64,000 nucleotides of DNA from Circinella minor (GCA_016758965.1 JAEPRB010000114.1:62001-126000); one strand, 5' to 3'. Shown: positions 13,562-26,172, counted from the first letter of the stretch. The notes: generated by a model not told the origin, from the letters alone. Numbers and translations are program-made.

Positions 13562-13701
13562 CCAAATAAAAAACAACGGGCACCGTACTAATGATATCGA
13601 GACGCCAGGTTGAAAAAAACCAAGCACCAAGTAAAAAATACATCACGCGCCATGTTAAAAAAAAAAACCAGCCACCCACCTAAAACGAGAAAAAAATCCT
13701 G
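13562..13701 (-). repeat. Right terminal inverted repeat of the Tc1/mariner-like element
   Basis: Read on the minus strand from 13701 it gives CAGGATTTTTTTCTCG, AACATGGCGCGTGATGTATT, TTGGTGCTTGG, TTTTTTTCAACCTGG, CTGGCGTCTCGATATCATTA and TTGTTTTTTATTTGG. These match blocks of the left repeat with scattered substitutions. TA follows the end directly. Confidence 0.75.
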
Positions 13702-16700
13702 TAACTAAACACTTATTGGCTGCACTACATATTTATCATCTATTTCCATCCCCCCCTCCAAAAAAAAAACATGAGGATCATTTGTTGATCACTTGGAAAA
13801 AAAAGCGTTTCAATTTGACGCATGCATTAAGAATTTTTATCAAGGGCGTAAAAAAAAAAATACGATCTTGTTGATATGGCGATTATTATGTACACAAAGA
13901 AAAAAAATGTTTAATGTATTGACAAATTTTTAAAGTTGAATTTATCTCCATCTTGTACTATGTTGGCTGAAACTTGTTTATAATAAAGAATTAAATGAAC
14001 GACAAGTTTATTCATAATGAATTCAAAAATAAATAAATAAATAAAATGTCTTAATTTGATTGTAACACTTTGTGTCAACAAAGTACAAACTAAAAAAAAA
14101 AAAAGTTTTAATAACTTAATATGCATAAGTATTTACTTTTGTTCAAATAAAACAACCCCTACTCTTTATAGACGATATGTGTTGTGTGTTTTTTTCTCAT
14201 CCCCAAATAAGAACCTTCTGCAGGAACCATCAATGATCGATTTTATGAGGAAGTTGATTTATCAAGGGACACGTGAATCATAAACAACTATTTTTGAAGT
14301 AAAATAAGGACAACAAATTCAAGCACTTGATTGATATAGTATACACTAAGTTAAAGGGGAAAACCTCATTGAGAAGAAACATTTCTTTTATTGTAAATGA
14401 CCATAGATTTTGATGCATAATATAATAAACGTGATATGGCTGTTTTGTCTCAAAATGTGTTAAATCTAATATGTAATTATGGCGGGCTTTTAAAAGACTA
14501 GTATAATATAAGAATAGCAATGATTTGCTCCTTATAATTCATTACTATCATTAATTTTTGTTTAAGAAATAAAGGATAGTAGCAACATCCTAAAACATTG
14601 AATCGTATTCTATTTTTCAATGTTTCCTTGTATATATCATATATACAGCAATGATGTCCATAAACATAATAGATAAGTAACAGAATTGTGATAATCTGTA
14701 AAGGGTTCTGACCATCTCTCTCTTCAATTAACTGTTAAGACACCAGGGTCAAATCTATTAATCATGTGTGTTATATGTATATATATGGGCTATAAGCAAA
14801 AAAACTGAGCGTGTTGGGGGGGGTTGACGCATTGACAATAAACTGATTATGCAAATATAGAAAAGATTGGTGGGGGGAGATGGGGAAAGAAATATACGGA
14901 AAAGAACTTATTTTTACATTATAAGTCTGAGACAAGTGTGATTTAAAGGAGGAAAATGTTTTTGTCAGTAATTGGAATAGATATAACTTATTACTGATAT
15001 AGCTATTCATCATAAAACAATATTTACAAGATCTTTGAATATACGAAAATTAATCTAGTAGAACTTTTTTGATGACAAGGTCTTTCCTTCTAATTATATG
15101 ATAATAGTGTAAAACGGCATTTCTTTGCCAAGACTTTCTCAATAAGCAAAAAGTAAAAGAATTTAATGAGAAACGGTCAACATTCATATAACGAAAATTA
15201 AAACAGTTGGGGGAGAGGGAGATGATCTGGTGGGAAAATATAATTAATATTCATGAGTTTTTCAATACTTACTAAGTGTAACGCAGTAAGTCTAAATTCT
15301 TTGCATAGTATTATAAAAAACATCTTTTTGATTATTTGTTCGATTAACATCTAAATAAGAAAAAGAAGAAAATATAGTTTATCATTACAATTATTATTAA
15401 TATGGCCATACTAAAGTCATCCTTATGTATATAGTATATTATATATTAATATCCGTTGTTGTTGTTGGACAAACTAAATATAATAACGTTCGAATGAAAT
15501 AGGAAGATATTTTATTATTCAATTCGGATACTTTTGCAAATCCAAATAAAAGATAACCATTTCTTGTAAAAATGCAACCGTGAAGAAAAAAGAGACTAAT
15601 AAAGCGACATCAGTGTATAACCAGAGTTTTTTTTTGTTATTATTATTATTATTATTGGTACTGGTGTATAATGGTATTTAAGGATAACCAGCTGACGTTA
15701 ATATTTATTCAGTATATAGCAGCACTGATATTATTATTACGTATTATTCGATTGTTGTTCTGATTATCGTGCTTATTGTTAATGTAACCAATTTATTTTC
15801 TTATTATTGTTGTTCATCGTCATTATTTTCTTTAAAAAGATTGTACGCAAAGTTGATCATTATTTATTCTTCTACACATGTCCTATTGATTTTGTGTGTG
15901 AAAGTATAAAGTTGGGTGCGCAGGATTTTTTTTTTTTTTTTGGGGGGAGGGAAGAGTTGATAGAAGAAACAACTATAAAAAATGTTAGAGTTAATTAATA
16001 GTAATAGTTAGCAATGAGATAGTGAAGTAATAATACTGTCCCCCAACAAAATTATTAAAAACAAAACTAAGTTGTTGTGGCAAAATATAACCTAATGATT
16101 TCTTTTTCCTTTTCTTTTTAAGACCAACCAAGTTGATGACGAAATTTCTTTTTTCGTCTAGCAATAATAATAAGTTATGAAGTTAAGGAGAAGAATGCAT
16201 GACAAAAAAAAATAGAGTACAATATATTTTAATATTATGCTCAGCCATCACACAAAGAATACAGCAATTGTAATTGTGGTACTAACTAAACAGCTATCGT
16301 TTTTGGTTTTTATGTGTAATTATCATGAAAAAAAAGTGACACAAAAGTAATGATAGTTAAGGCTGTGTGTGTGTACAAAAATCATCCACCAATATTTATT
16401 TTTTATTGCACAACTGTGCACCGACTTTTCGGATCATGAGATATTCGTCTTATATAACAAGAAGAAGCATGTTAGTTTTCAATTATGCAGTTCAGATTAA
16501 GGGTTCAATATGATAATATATAACATAATGCTATCTTCATTCGTACTGCTTGAATTTATTTCACTTGTATTTTCAAAGCAGTCATTATAAAAACTTATTG
16601 AAAAGTCTGTTTATTTTACAATAACAATAATATAAATATTTCCTTTTGGTTACATTAATGATTATCTGATAATACTTAACTTCCGATAGTAATATTATAC

Positions 16701-19700
16701 AGTGTGTGTATGTGCGTGTAATATTATTTATCGTTATCATCAACACTATCCAAATACATCTTTTTACAAGCAAGATCCTAAAATGCTTGTAAACAATTCT
16801 CTTTTTTTAGGGGCTGAGGAGTTCGGTGGTTGTTTGATGGTGAAGAAAATTTTTCTTTTGTGTAAACAGCATCCTCCTTTGCCCCTTTCCCCCCCAAAAA
16901 AAAATTGCTTCCTTTTTTCCAATAAACTCGAGCCACATTTTCTTTTTGTTAATATATGCGTGTGTGACCTAATATTGAATAATGATGTTGGTTTTTTTTT
17001 TCTTATGATTCGCATCCACATTATTTTTTATTTTGCGCTCTTTGTATTACTAATACAAGGATTTCTGCGAAGTTGAAATAATCATGCGAACACTAAATTA
17101 CAGCGCACACAAAATGAGAAATAATTCGGCAGCGAATCATTAGAAAAAAACCAATAAATTATTTTGGTTGAATTTGTATCCGTTTAATTTTATTAATTGT
17201 AAGGTTTGCATTGTGTAAGTATAACAATCAATAATATTACACAGTGTTACGTATCTATATAAAATCTTCCCCATAATTTGAGTACTATGTTTGAGTAGCA
17301 ACAAAGAGGAAGTGTTGAATTAAAGAATGTTTTTTTCAAGACTTTACTATATTAATACTATGTGAGTTACAAAGATAATGAATGTTGTATACAAAACTGA
17401 CTAGTACAACTGAAAAACGAAAAACAATAACAAATAAACAAACTATTGCAAACGTATCAGTCATAGAAAAAACTTGTTGATAATGTTTTTGCTTTCTCTG
17501 GTAGACTGGTCTGGACTTCTTCTTTCCATCTGGAGGCTTAAATTGCGGCCTATATCTTTTATCGTCTTTATAAAGTAACATGATGCTCGGATGCAAAAAA
17601 AAAAAATTAGTTCGTCTCTTTTTTTATCTTCCTGATCCGGAACGATGTTATAATGTGTTGCTCAAGGGGGTAACATTGTTTTATATGTGATGTGTGCACA
17701 GGCTGTGTAAATCAACAGATGAGCACTTGTCAATATTATATAATCGCGTATGATCATCAAACTCTTATTCTAACTTTCATTATTTTTTCATGTACCCAAT
17801 ATCTTAATAAAGAGGAAAGCAAGAGGGGCTGTGTTTGCGCACGACACTACTAATAGCCTGTTAAGTTATATCAGTATTGTTGTAATACGCACCTGAACAT
17901 ACGGTACACATTTTCAGAAGATTTAAAATGTTTGAAAATTACTTTCAGTGACCCATGGAAATCTGATAAGAGCATACAATAATGATAAATTTGAATGTAT
18001 CATGTGAACAAGAAATATGACCAAGTAAAAAAATTTAGGCCCTTATTTGTATATCTTGACCAAAAATATTTCTCCTGTTTCATATATATTATTTACTTGA
18101 GTTTAACAAGAAGAAACTATATCAATAAATAAAATAAAAATGGTCCTAGACACCTTTAAAAAACGTGACAATATATAGAAAAAAAGATTCTCAAGACGCC
18201 GGGATCTTACTTTTATCGATAATATTTTTCATTGCAAACATCCTCACATGCTTACACTATACAAAAAGAAACCTCCTAATAAAGGAATTCCATTCCTTTG
18301 TTGATTAAATAATTTATTACTCTTTCCAAAAGTGATCCCAATCGTTGAAATACAGTAGACTTTGTAAAGTTTATAGCAATTTCTGCAGCAATTTTTATTT
18401 CGAAAGCATAGCATAAAAAACAATGGTCACCATGATTATCGCTTTTGATATTTTCTTGGATAGTAAACATGTCAAAAGTATTATTACTTACATGAATCAT
18501 TCTCTATCAATCAATTTAGTATCAATGTAGAAGTTTTTTTTTCGAGGAGGGGGGAGAAAACGGGGAAGTAAAGGTGGTGATAATATTAATTAGAAATCTA
18601 TACATTGTAGTTCTAGTTACCATGTCTTCTTTTCGAACAATAGCTAACCTCCCTCCCTCCTAACCGTCTTTTTTTTTTATCAGTAACTTCTATACTTTTA
18701 GAATATATCGGTTTTATAACATAGAGCTATTAACTTCTTTTTGTGTTTTTGAAGAAGCAAACATGAATAACCATGGTTCACATCGTTGTCCTTAAAACAT
18801 ACAGTAATAAATAATTTCAATGCTACTATCTCTTAATACCAAATGACAAAATGCGATTTCGTGTTTTTCCCGCATTAAACTCAAGTGTATACAAAACATT
18901 TCTAAATAAATAAAGTGTATGAAAAAGATATAAAGAAAATAAATTGTTTAAACAAAATTAAAAATAGTCAACCAATATCATTATGTAAATTTCTTACTGA
19001 AATGAACAGTTGAGTCTCATACGATCCGGTAAATATAAACAAAAATAATTGTTTATGCTGTCTTTGAAATTATCAAGATGCATTGTCTATTTTCCCCAAA
19101 TGGCAAGTCCTGTTCGGTGTACTGAAATTCGTTCATACCCACAAAAATCTAAGTTGATAATTATATGTAGCAAGTTTTTCTCTTATTCAATATGTTTTTA
19201 TGGCATAAGTAACCAATACTGTCTTATACAAGATGCTTTCATATAAGCTGTATTGATGAAAATGAGGTGGGGGCTAGAGTATTGTGTATATGTTTTTAAT
19301 ACCATTAGTGGTTAGTTATTTTCGAAAAAAAGGAAAAGTAGAAATATGTCTGTCATTATTGTACTAGAGGAATAATGCTATCTTTACTGTAATATAAAAA
19401 TACTTACGTGAACCGTTCGCCAACAAGAAGAAATTGTAGGAATAAGATGTAGAAAAGTGACGGAATTGGTTACTCGATATAGAATTTATCCTTATTACTT
19501 CAAAAGCCGATAATAGTTACATGTCAGCTTCTTGACTCGTCATTTCTTCTTTCTACCACTTCATTAAAGTATATTACATTCTTAGACATTCACACATAGC
19601 TTGTCCTCCCTTTTTCTTGAAAAATATAATGAATAAAAAATATCTATACAAGATTTGAAAAATGAATTTATATTGAATTGAAAAACTTTACGGCGCCCAT

Positions 19701-21284
19701 CCCCTGTAAAAAGCTTAAGTTGTGAAGTTATATGACAGTCGTCAAGATGATCAGAATTATAAATACTAGATGGTATCTTTAATCAAAAAGTATTTTAAGC
19801 CTTGTATCTCTGAGTTGTAATAAGCAACGACAATGTTGTTGTATTTTTTTTTTTGAAATAATTTTTTTGAGTGACAATTTGAAAGCTCCCATTCAGGAAA
19901 CAATAAAAAGTTTCAATAGGGGATTACGTGATTATTCGTAGTCTCGCCGTTTGCTCTTGGCGGGTATTTGTGATACGTCCTGTCTTTTTTGTCTTTCGTA
20001 TTTTATTACCATTGCTGTGTTAACATCGTCCATGTCATAATTTAGGTAGCAATTATGCATGTAAAAAAAAAGATCCAAAAATGTGAAGAATGATATAATA
20101 ATCATATGCAAAATAAATAAGTAATTTTTGCAGTATCAGAAGTAATAACATGTCAATCAGTGAGAGAAATTTTATTCTCAGCAAACTATCTTTGCTTTGT
20201 ATATACGATTACCTTGGCAACTACAGAGCTATTAGATCTGTTTTACCAAAAATCGCTATTGCTTTGAAGTACCAAAATATAATATTTATACTAACGAATG
20301 TAATATAATAATAAATCCTGGTTCTGCTGTTATATATGTTTTTATATGTCGTTCTTTCATGATATATATACATATATATAATCAGAGAGCTGATGTCATC
20401 TAATACGTTGCACAATGTATGATCTGCTTTAAATCAAGAATATTTATATTTTTGTAAACATGATGATGATCTCATGAATACAAAGTAGTAAAATTTTTGC
20501 TCCCAAAGGTTCTTCAAAAAGAAAAAGAAGTATGAAACACCTAATAATAATCGCAAATAATTTTCCTGATAACCTCATTAGCATATATTGTGAATAATAT
20601 GTTAGTATATTATTGTTTTCAATCAAAATAAAAATTGACTTTTTTTTTTCTGGTCGTGAGAATTATTTGAAACTATATAAGAATCTTCTTCCAAAACATA
20701 TAGTACTCTGTTGCATGCTTAGTATATTATTCTCCGCTGATATTCTTGTTCAAATTACCTACATAACTATAACTGTTAAGAGTGGTAAGGAAGAGAAATG
20801 GTTTACTTGAAAATAAGTTTATGCACTATCAATAATTATAATTCTAGTACGACTTTCTATATTCACACCCAAATGCACGGACAAAGCTTTTCCATAGAAA
20901 AAAATAAAAATACCTAAATTCATAACGAGTATGGATTACTAAATGAGTCGGTAAACAATTAGCAGAAAACTAGAGTCAGTAGCAACTAATGCTTATGTGC
21001 TTCAATATTGATCAAGAACACATGGCGTTTTTTTTTTATTTTCATAACAGAGAATTCTTTTGATCGTGAAAAAGTTGCGCCGAGAAATCCGATTGTACTC
21101 CATATCCATAATATAAAACGTAACTTCATAGTCTTAAAAAAAAGAATAAAACCTGTGAACCGATCTTTGTACGTAAAAACCACAACACTTCTTTTTTAAA
21201 AAGTTTGGTTCCTTGTTTTTCTCTTTTCCGATACTTTCTAATCTGCAAGAACTTCTTCTTGTTTTTTTTGTAAAGTGCCATAAA
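13702..21284. other. 7.5-kb region without a supportable gene
   Basis: Mostly AT-rich DNA with fewer long homopolymers than the DNA left of 8 kb. Two short minus-strand stretches look more protein-like than the background: 17596-17450 (KPPDGKKKSRPVYQRKQKHY, with a coding-like stretch in another frame just upstream) and 18500-18276. Neither has recognisable homology or clear splice partners. They may be fragments of old mobile elements. No tRNA or other RNA gene was recognised. Confidence 0.5.
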
Positions 21285-23519
21285 ATGCCCAAGTCGACGA
21301 CTGGATCAGAAAAAACAGTGGAAAATGAACCCGCCGATACCCAGGACAATATGTATCAATTAGATATCGAAAAAGCTTCTAGTCATATTAACGACCATTT
21401 GAATACTGATCAACAGAATCCAAATTCTTTAGAACGCATACATTCGGGTATAATGAACTTTCCATCTTTTCAAACCAATTTGCAAAATAATATACCCCGT
21501 ATTTGATTTTGAACAAACGTTTTCTTGTCACTGTATAAAAATAATAGGTATGGATGAAGCAAGTATTCTTGAGCCACCGCCGATAGATGCGCTGGATGAT
21601 ACGCCAAATGGTGGGTATGGATGGTAAGTATTTCTCTTTGCACGATAAAACATTTCCATGAATAAAAAAAAATATATTATAAAACGAAACAAGAAAAGGT
21701 GGAAACTTTAAAAAGCAAAAGGTTGATTACTCATCCATTTTTTTGTACTACAATAACAGGGCTGTGGCTGTGGCAGGATTCTTTGCAAATTTTGTCATGT
21801 TTGGACAGGTAAAATAAAGAAGAAAGGTCGAAAATAATTGAAAGTTATATTATTTTTTAAATAATTAATTATTACAAACAAAAACAATAGGCCAGTACCT
21901 GGGGTATATTATCCCAAGCTTTTGCCACATCTACTTTAGAAGGCAAAGCAACTACCCTACAGCTGATGTCCATTGGATCATTAATTAATGTTGGCTTAAA
22001 CGTGTTTTCTCCTGTCTCTGTTTTACTTGTTCGGTTTGGTACAAGATTCAATTATGCACTGGGTAGTATTTTTACGTGTCTTGCATTGTTTTTGGCGGGA
22101 TTTTCTACTGAAGTTTGGCATCTATATTTGACACAAGGTTTATTGTTTGGGTTTGGTGCATCATTTCTTTATATGGTGAGTTATTTTGTCTCTTTCTTGA
22201 CTCCTCTTAATACTCGTATTAATTTTGGCAGTTTCTTTATAGTCTATTGCTTCTGTTATTCCACAGTGGTTAGTAGTATATTAGTTTAAGATAATAAGAA
22301 GAAATATTATCATATATCAAATTAATAATAATTATGCATCTCAAAGGTTCACAACACGTAGAGCAACAGCCATGGGTATTAGCTCAGCTGGTACAGGTCT
22401 TGGTGGATTGACGCTAAGTCCATTGGTAATATTCACTTTTTTTTATACATTAATTTACTGATATTATAAGCCATTATACTGATATTATTTGCTTTATTAT
22501 TTTAATATGCATATAGACGAATTATTTAATTCAAAAGTATGGTATACCTTGGGCTTATAGAATACTTGGTTTTTTCTCATTAGGAGTCTGTATCATAGGA
22601 ACAATTTTAGTAAAAGACCGTTTACCCAGTTCTTATCGTAAAAAACAGTCTATTAAATCTCCAATTCAATTGTCATTAATGAAATCGACAGATTTCAACT
22701 TATGGCTCACAGGTTCAGTCGTCTCTCTGTTGGGATATTTGGGACCGCTTTTTTATTTACCAAGTAAGTAAGGATTAACGAGTTCGATTATTAATCAATT
22801 TATTATTGACAGGCTGTTTAACATTATTCTATTTATTTATACATATAGAGTATGCCGCCGATATTGGATTGACGGCCACTGATGCTAGCAATTTACTTTC
22901 TATTCTGTTAGCTTTAGGTGCCATTGGGCGTCTTGGTTTAGGATTTGTTGGAGACAAAATCGGAAGACTGAACATGTTTATTATTGCCTCCTTTTTAGCT
23001 GGTATATTTTCTTTTGTTATTTGGCCATTTGCCACATCATTTGGTACTCTAGTGGTTTTCTGTGTATTATGGGGTTCTACTTCTGGCATGTATTACGCTT
23101 TGGTAAGTTGTTAAATTAGATATCATAATATTTTTTAACCACAATATACTTAAAAAAGCGTTGAATTGGGATATAATTCTCTTTTAGGCCGCACCTATTA
23201 CAGCAAGTGTCGTCGGTATGGAAAAGCTATCTGCAGGATTATCACTTGCATTTATTTTTAGTGCTATAGCAGCAATAGGTAAATAGTGTTAGTAAAATTT
23301 TGTGTGTTTTTTACCTTTTGTATATTTTGTATCAATTGAATATTTACCAACCTTATAAATTGTATAGGAATACCGATATCAGCTGCTATCCAACAAGTAA
23401 CACCAAATAATGGATATATAGGGATCCAGATGTTTGTGGGGGCCGTATACGTGCTAGGAGCATTTATTTGCTTATATTTAAAAATTCGATTGACAGGATC
23501 GTTGTTTGCCAAGTATTAA
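21285..23519 (+). CDS. MFS monocarboxylate-type transporter (MCT/MCH family)
   Basis: Ten exons: 21285-21498, 21548-21623, 21760-21808, 21891-22175, 22243-22268, 22347-22425, 22517-22763, 22849-23102, 23188-23278, 23368-23519. All introns are GT-AG and phases agree, giving 490 residues. A hydrophilic N-terminus of about 85 residues leads to the family signature PNGGYGWAVAVAGF at the first membrane helix. Later come WFTTRRATAMGISSAGTG in the helix 4/5 region and GRLGLGFVGDKIGRL in the second half. About twelve hydrophobic segments are expected. Members move monocarboxylates or related solutes across the plasma or vacuolar membrane; the substrate cannot be read from sequence. An in-frame ATG at 21213 would add a hydrophobic leader; 21285 is preferred as the start of a normal cytosolic tail. 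Confidence 0.9.
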
Positions 23520-24612
23520 TAAAATTTTTCTGTACAGTACATAGTATATATCACATTATACCCTCATCGTCAAACCATCTATACTACATTTAGCATTAGA
23601 ATTCTTAGGCAACCATATGTAGTTCACGTAATTTTGTATACAAGCTATTTTTGTTTTATTTACCAACCGTTTTTTGCTTTTTATTTTATACTAATTAAAT
23701 CATATAATATATTTACTAGAATTAACACGTATATCTTTGTATTGTCTTTTATATCAATTACGGTTATGTTATTTATTGAGTGGTAACATAAAATAAACTT
23801 GTATTTCATAATAGTAATACAGCTACATTTCTGTGATATTTATTAAAAACAAGTTAAATATTATTATCTTAACTGTCGACTTATAGTATACTCTTGTTTT
23901 ATATACAATGACTATTACTGTTATATCAAAGCTCACTTGCATGTACTTTCCATCAATTCTTTTTCATGTCGTTATAAAGTTTTTCTTTTATTGTAGTGCC
24001 TTTGCTGACTAATTTGAACTGCTAGTACGTCTCCGCGAGGTGTAGCCGTTTTCTTTGGATATATTCTTTTTTTTTTTTTTTCGAAAAAAAAAAAAGAAAC
24101 TCAAACCTACAATAATATGTAATGCATCTGACAGTATATATAGTGGATGCTACATGTTCAATAACTTTGTTGCTTAAACCTAGAACATTTTCTTTGAGGA
24201 GTAGAATTATTCTCTGAAAAAGAAACTTTAAAAAACATGTTGTCTATTAACGCCAATTATTCCAACCTACTTGCATTAGACTTTCTTAATATTCTATTTT
24301 TCTAGTAAACAAAGGGGTTTGTTGATTCACTTTAGCATCTTTTCTGTATCAAACATACAGAATTGGTAGCTCTATTTATTGATTTTCTTATATACAGGTT
24401 TTTTCCAAATTATTTCCGCCCAGCAGAAATAATTTTGCTGCGTTACTCATTAAAGATTTTCCGTTGCCTAAGAAACAAATTTGTGCTAGTAAGTTTGCAC
24501 TACCAGTTTTGCGTTACTAACTTTGTGTTTATGTTGTTGCATTCTTTTTTTGCGCTTTTAATAATATAATTGAAATATAAAACAAAAACAAAAATCTACA
24601 GCAGCTTGTGAC
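23520..24612. other. Intergenic region after the MFS gene
   Basis: Presumed 3' UTR followed by AT-rich DNA. A small palindrome, TTATTTC...GAAATAA, lies at about 24410-24435. It may belong to the edge of the Tc1-like relic that follows, but no clear terminal inverted repeat was found. Confidence 0.45.
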
Positions 24613-24780
24613 AAGATTGTTTTTCAAGGCAAGCATCATAAAAACATATCCGCATGCTTGATCCATCCAACACAGTCATCTTTAGTTACTCTTTTAACGG
24701 CTTCAGTTATTCTCAGAGTCAATTGATCTATCTCACTCAACTTGTCTCTTCGAACACCTACCACGAAAATAATATTAAAC
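24613..24780 (+). repeat. Left arm of a ~165-bp inverted duplication of a transposase 3' end
   Basis: This segment, which encodes the transposase C-terminus on the minus strand, matches the reverse complement of 25434-25598 almost base for base, with roughly ten percent differences by eye. Shared blocks include GGCAAGCATCA, TGCTTGATCCATCCAACACA and AATTGATCTATCTCACTCAA. Confidence 0.85.
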
Positions 24781-25410
24781 TTAAGTACAATAATATTGGC
24801 CACATCCCATACTTACTAACTTTCTCCTTTCACCAGAACCATTCAATTGAATGGAGAAACGACGGATAGGGAGAGAGATAAATTCACTTGTAGCCACGTT
24901 GTTCTGCAAGACAAGCAATCGATTGATTTGATAACTCGATGAAATGTTCTGTACGCGTTCCAATGCAGGCATCCAACAAAGTGGTACCATCATTTTGCTT
25001 TCGCTTTTTATTACTTTGTACAGATGGTGGTTTTCTAAGCGATACATTGATAATACCAAGCTCACAGATAGCACCGAGGATAGCAATGGATACACCACGT
25101 TGCGAAGGAATTACAGCTCGAGCAGGACTTACTCTTTTGGATCGATTAAAATTACGATGTAGTATTATGGATGAGGCTAAACCAGGTTTATCGATACACA
25201 CACAACAATTATCAAAGTCAAACTCAAGATCATTGTTTCATTAATAGATCAACTTTGTATGTTTATCCAGTGTTATATTTCTCACCCTAGCCATTGGTAG
25301 TTTTCCAGTTTTTTTCAAAGACATACCAGTTTTGTCAACAAGATATTTATGAAGCCCGCTTAATGTTGATGATATATCATCAAACTTTTCAGACAAAGCA
25401 TATCATGCTT
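24613..25410 (-). pseudogene. Tc1/mariner-type transposase relic, internally deleted
   Basis: Read on the minus strand from about 25395, the helix-turn-helix part is visible (STLSGLHKYLVDKTGMSLKK, KLPMARVRN). It is followed by CIDKPG (first catalytic Asp), VIPSQRGVSIAILGAICELG, NVSLRKP...KKRK and CIGTRTEHFIE. IYLSPYPSFLHSIEWFW (third acidic residue) and the C-terminal TEAVKRVTKDDCVGWIKHA come next. Several frameshifts and stops are present. The block with the second catalytic Asp (MDN-type motif) is missing between TEHFIEL and AEQRGYK, so the copy is dead. Same family as the relic ending at 13430. Confidence 0.85.
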
Positions 25411-25433
25411 TAAAAAGTACTCCTTCCGCGTTT

Positions 25434-25605
25434 GTTTAATATTATTTTGGTGGCAGGTGTTCGAAGGGACAAGTTGAGTGAGATAGATCAATTGACTCTG
25501 AGAATAACTGAAGTCGTTAAAAGAGTAACCAGGAATGACTGTGTTGGATGGATCAAGCATGTAAAATTGTTCTTTGATGCTTGCCTCGAAAACAGTCTAC
25601 ATTAA
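25434..25605 (+). pseudogene. Transposase C-terminal fragment, inverted second copy
   Basis: On the plus strand this reads LTLRITEVVKRVTRNDC, GWIKHVKLFFDACLENSLH and a TAA stop. It is a cleaner copy of the C-terminus found on the minus strand at 24613-24780. Only the 3' coding end is present; the N-terminus and catalytic core are absent in this orientation. Together the two copies make a foldback around the relic. They may come from a tail-to-tail insertion and deletion, or from inversion. Confidence 0.82.
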
Positions 25606-25779
25606 AAACTACTATTGATTATTTGTCTTTCCTTAGAAGAAAAAGGTTATTTCAGTGGAAACATGACCACATCAACGGTTTTTGGGTCGAACATGTCATG
25701 CGAAATCCGATTGGTCGGAGATATTTTCAAACAAAAAAATTGTCGATTTGACAACTACATGTAAGAAGAACCAAGGGGT

Positions 25780-25960
25780 TCTATTAAACGACCGGGTGAG
25801 CCCTGTAGATTTGATCCGTGAGGAACTTTAGCTGTGAAACACCCGTCGCTGCGAAGCATTTGCTCCACCACAGCTATACAGGAATGGGAAGTATCGTAAC
25901 CTGAGAGGTTGCCCTAGAGCGCGATGCGTAGGTTTTTGCCAAGTGGTGCAGGGGGATGAT
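25780..25960. other. GC-richer structured segment, possible non-coding RNA or repeat
   Basis: Composition shifts sharply to near-balanced GC within AT-rich DNA and no coding frame persists. A strong hairpin is visible: CCTGTA (25802-25807) pairs with TACAGG (25877-25882), and TAGCTGTG (25829-25836) with CACAGCTA (25869-25876). The two 3' arms are contiguous, and a 21-base bulge lies on the 5' side. I do not recognise a snRNA, SRP, RNase P or tRNA signature. It could be an RNA gene, a SINE-like repeat or transposon end sequence. Confidence 0.35.
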
Positions 25961-26172
25961 GAACTTTTTCTTTCCTTTGCTAGATACATTTTCATTAACA
26001 ACTTTCTATTTTATATTCGCGAGGTATTAATTGAACCAGTACTTCCGATTGATGATTTAATTCCATGACTGTATCAAGTTACAGACATGGTAATTTATTT
26101 TGTGAACGATCAATAAAAAGAAATTGGAATAAGATCTGTGTGTGTTATTGTATTCTAATAAGAAACAAGATG

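Larger units (their letters stand above)
8054..13701 (+). mobile_element. Degenerate Tc1/mariner-like DNA transposon, 5.6 kb
   Basis: The boundaries are an inverted CAGGATTTTT at 8054 and its complement ending at 13701, each flanked by TA (8052-8053 and 13702-13703), the usual Tc1/mariner target duplication. Matching blocks occur in the same order inside both ends. A broken DDE transposase lies next to the right end and reads toward it. At 5648 bp the element is two to four times the usual Tc1/mariner length. The extra sequence (about 8.3-12.5 kb) holds a CT microsatellite and exon-like remains on the minus strand. It could be one element with cargo, a nested insertion, or two related ends around unrelated DNA. 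Confidence 0.7.

Noticed and set aside
24654..24869. Plus-strand frame MLDPSNTVIFSY and its twin on the minus strand at 25360-25560
   Set aside because: Both are antisense readings of the transposase C-terminus on the inverted arms, not separate genes.
24613..25598. Inverted arms interpreted as ordinary terminal inverted repeats
   Set aside because: The arms encode the transposase C-terminus, so they are coding duplications and not transposon ends.
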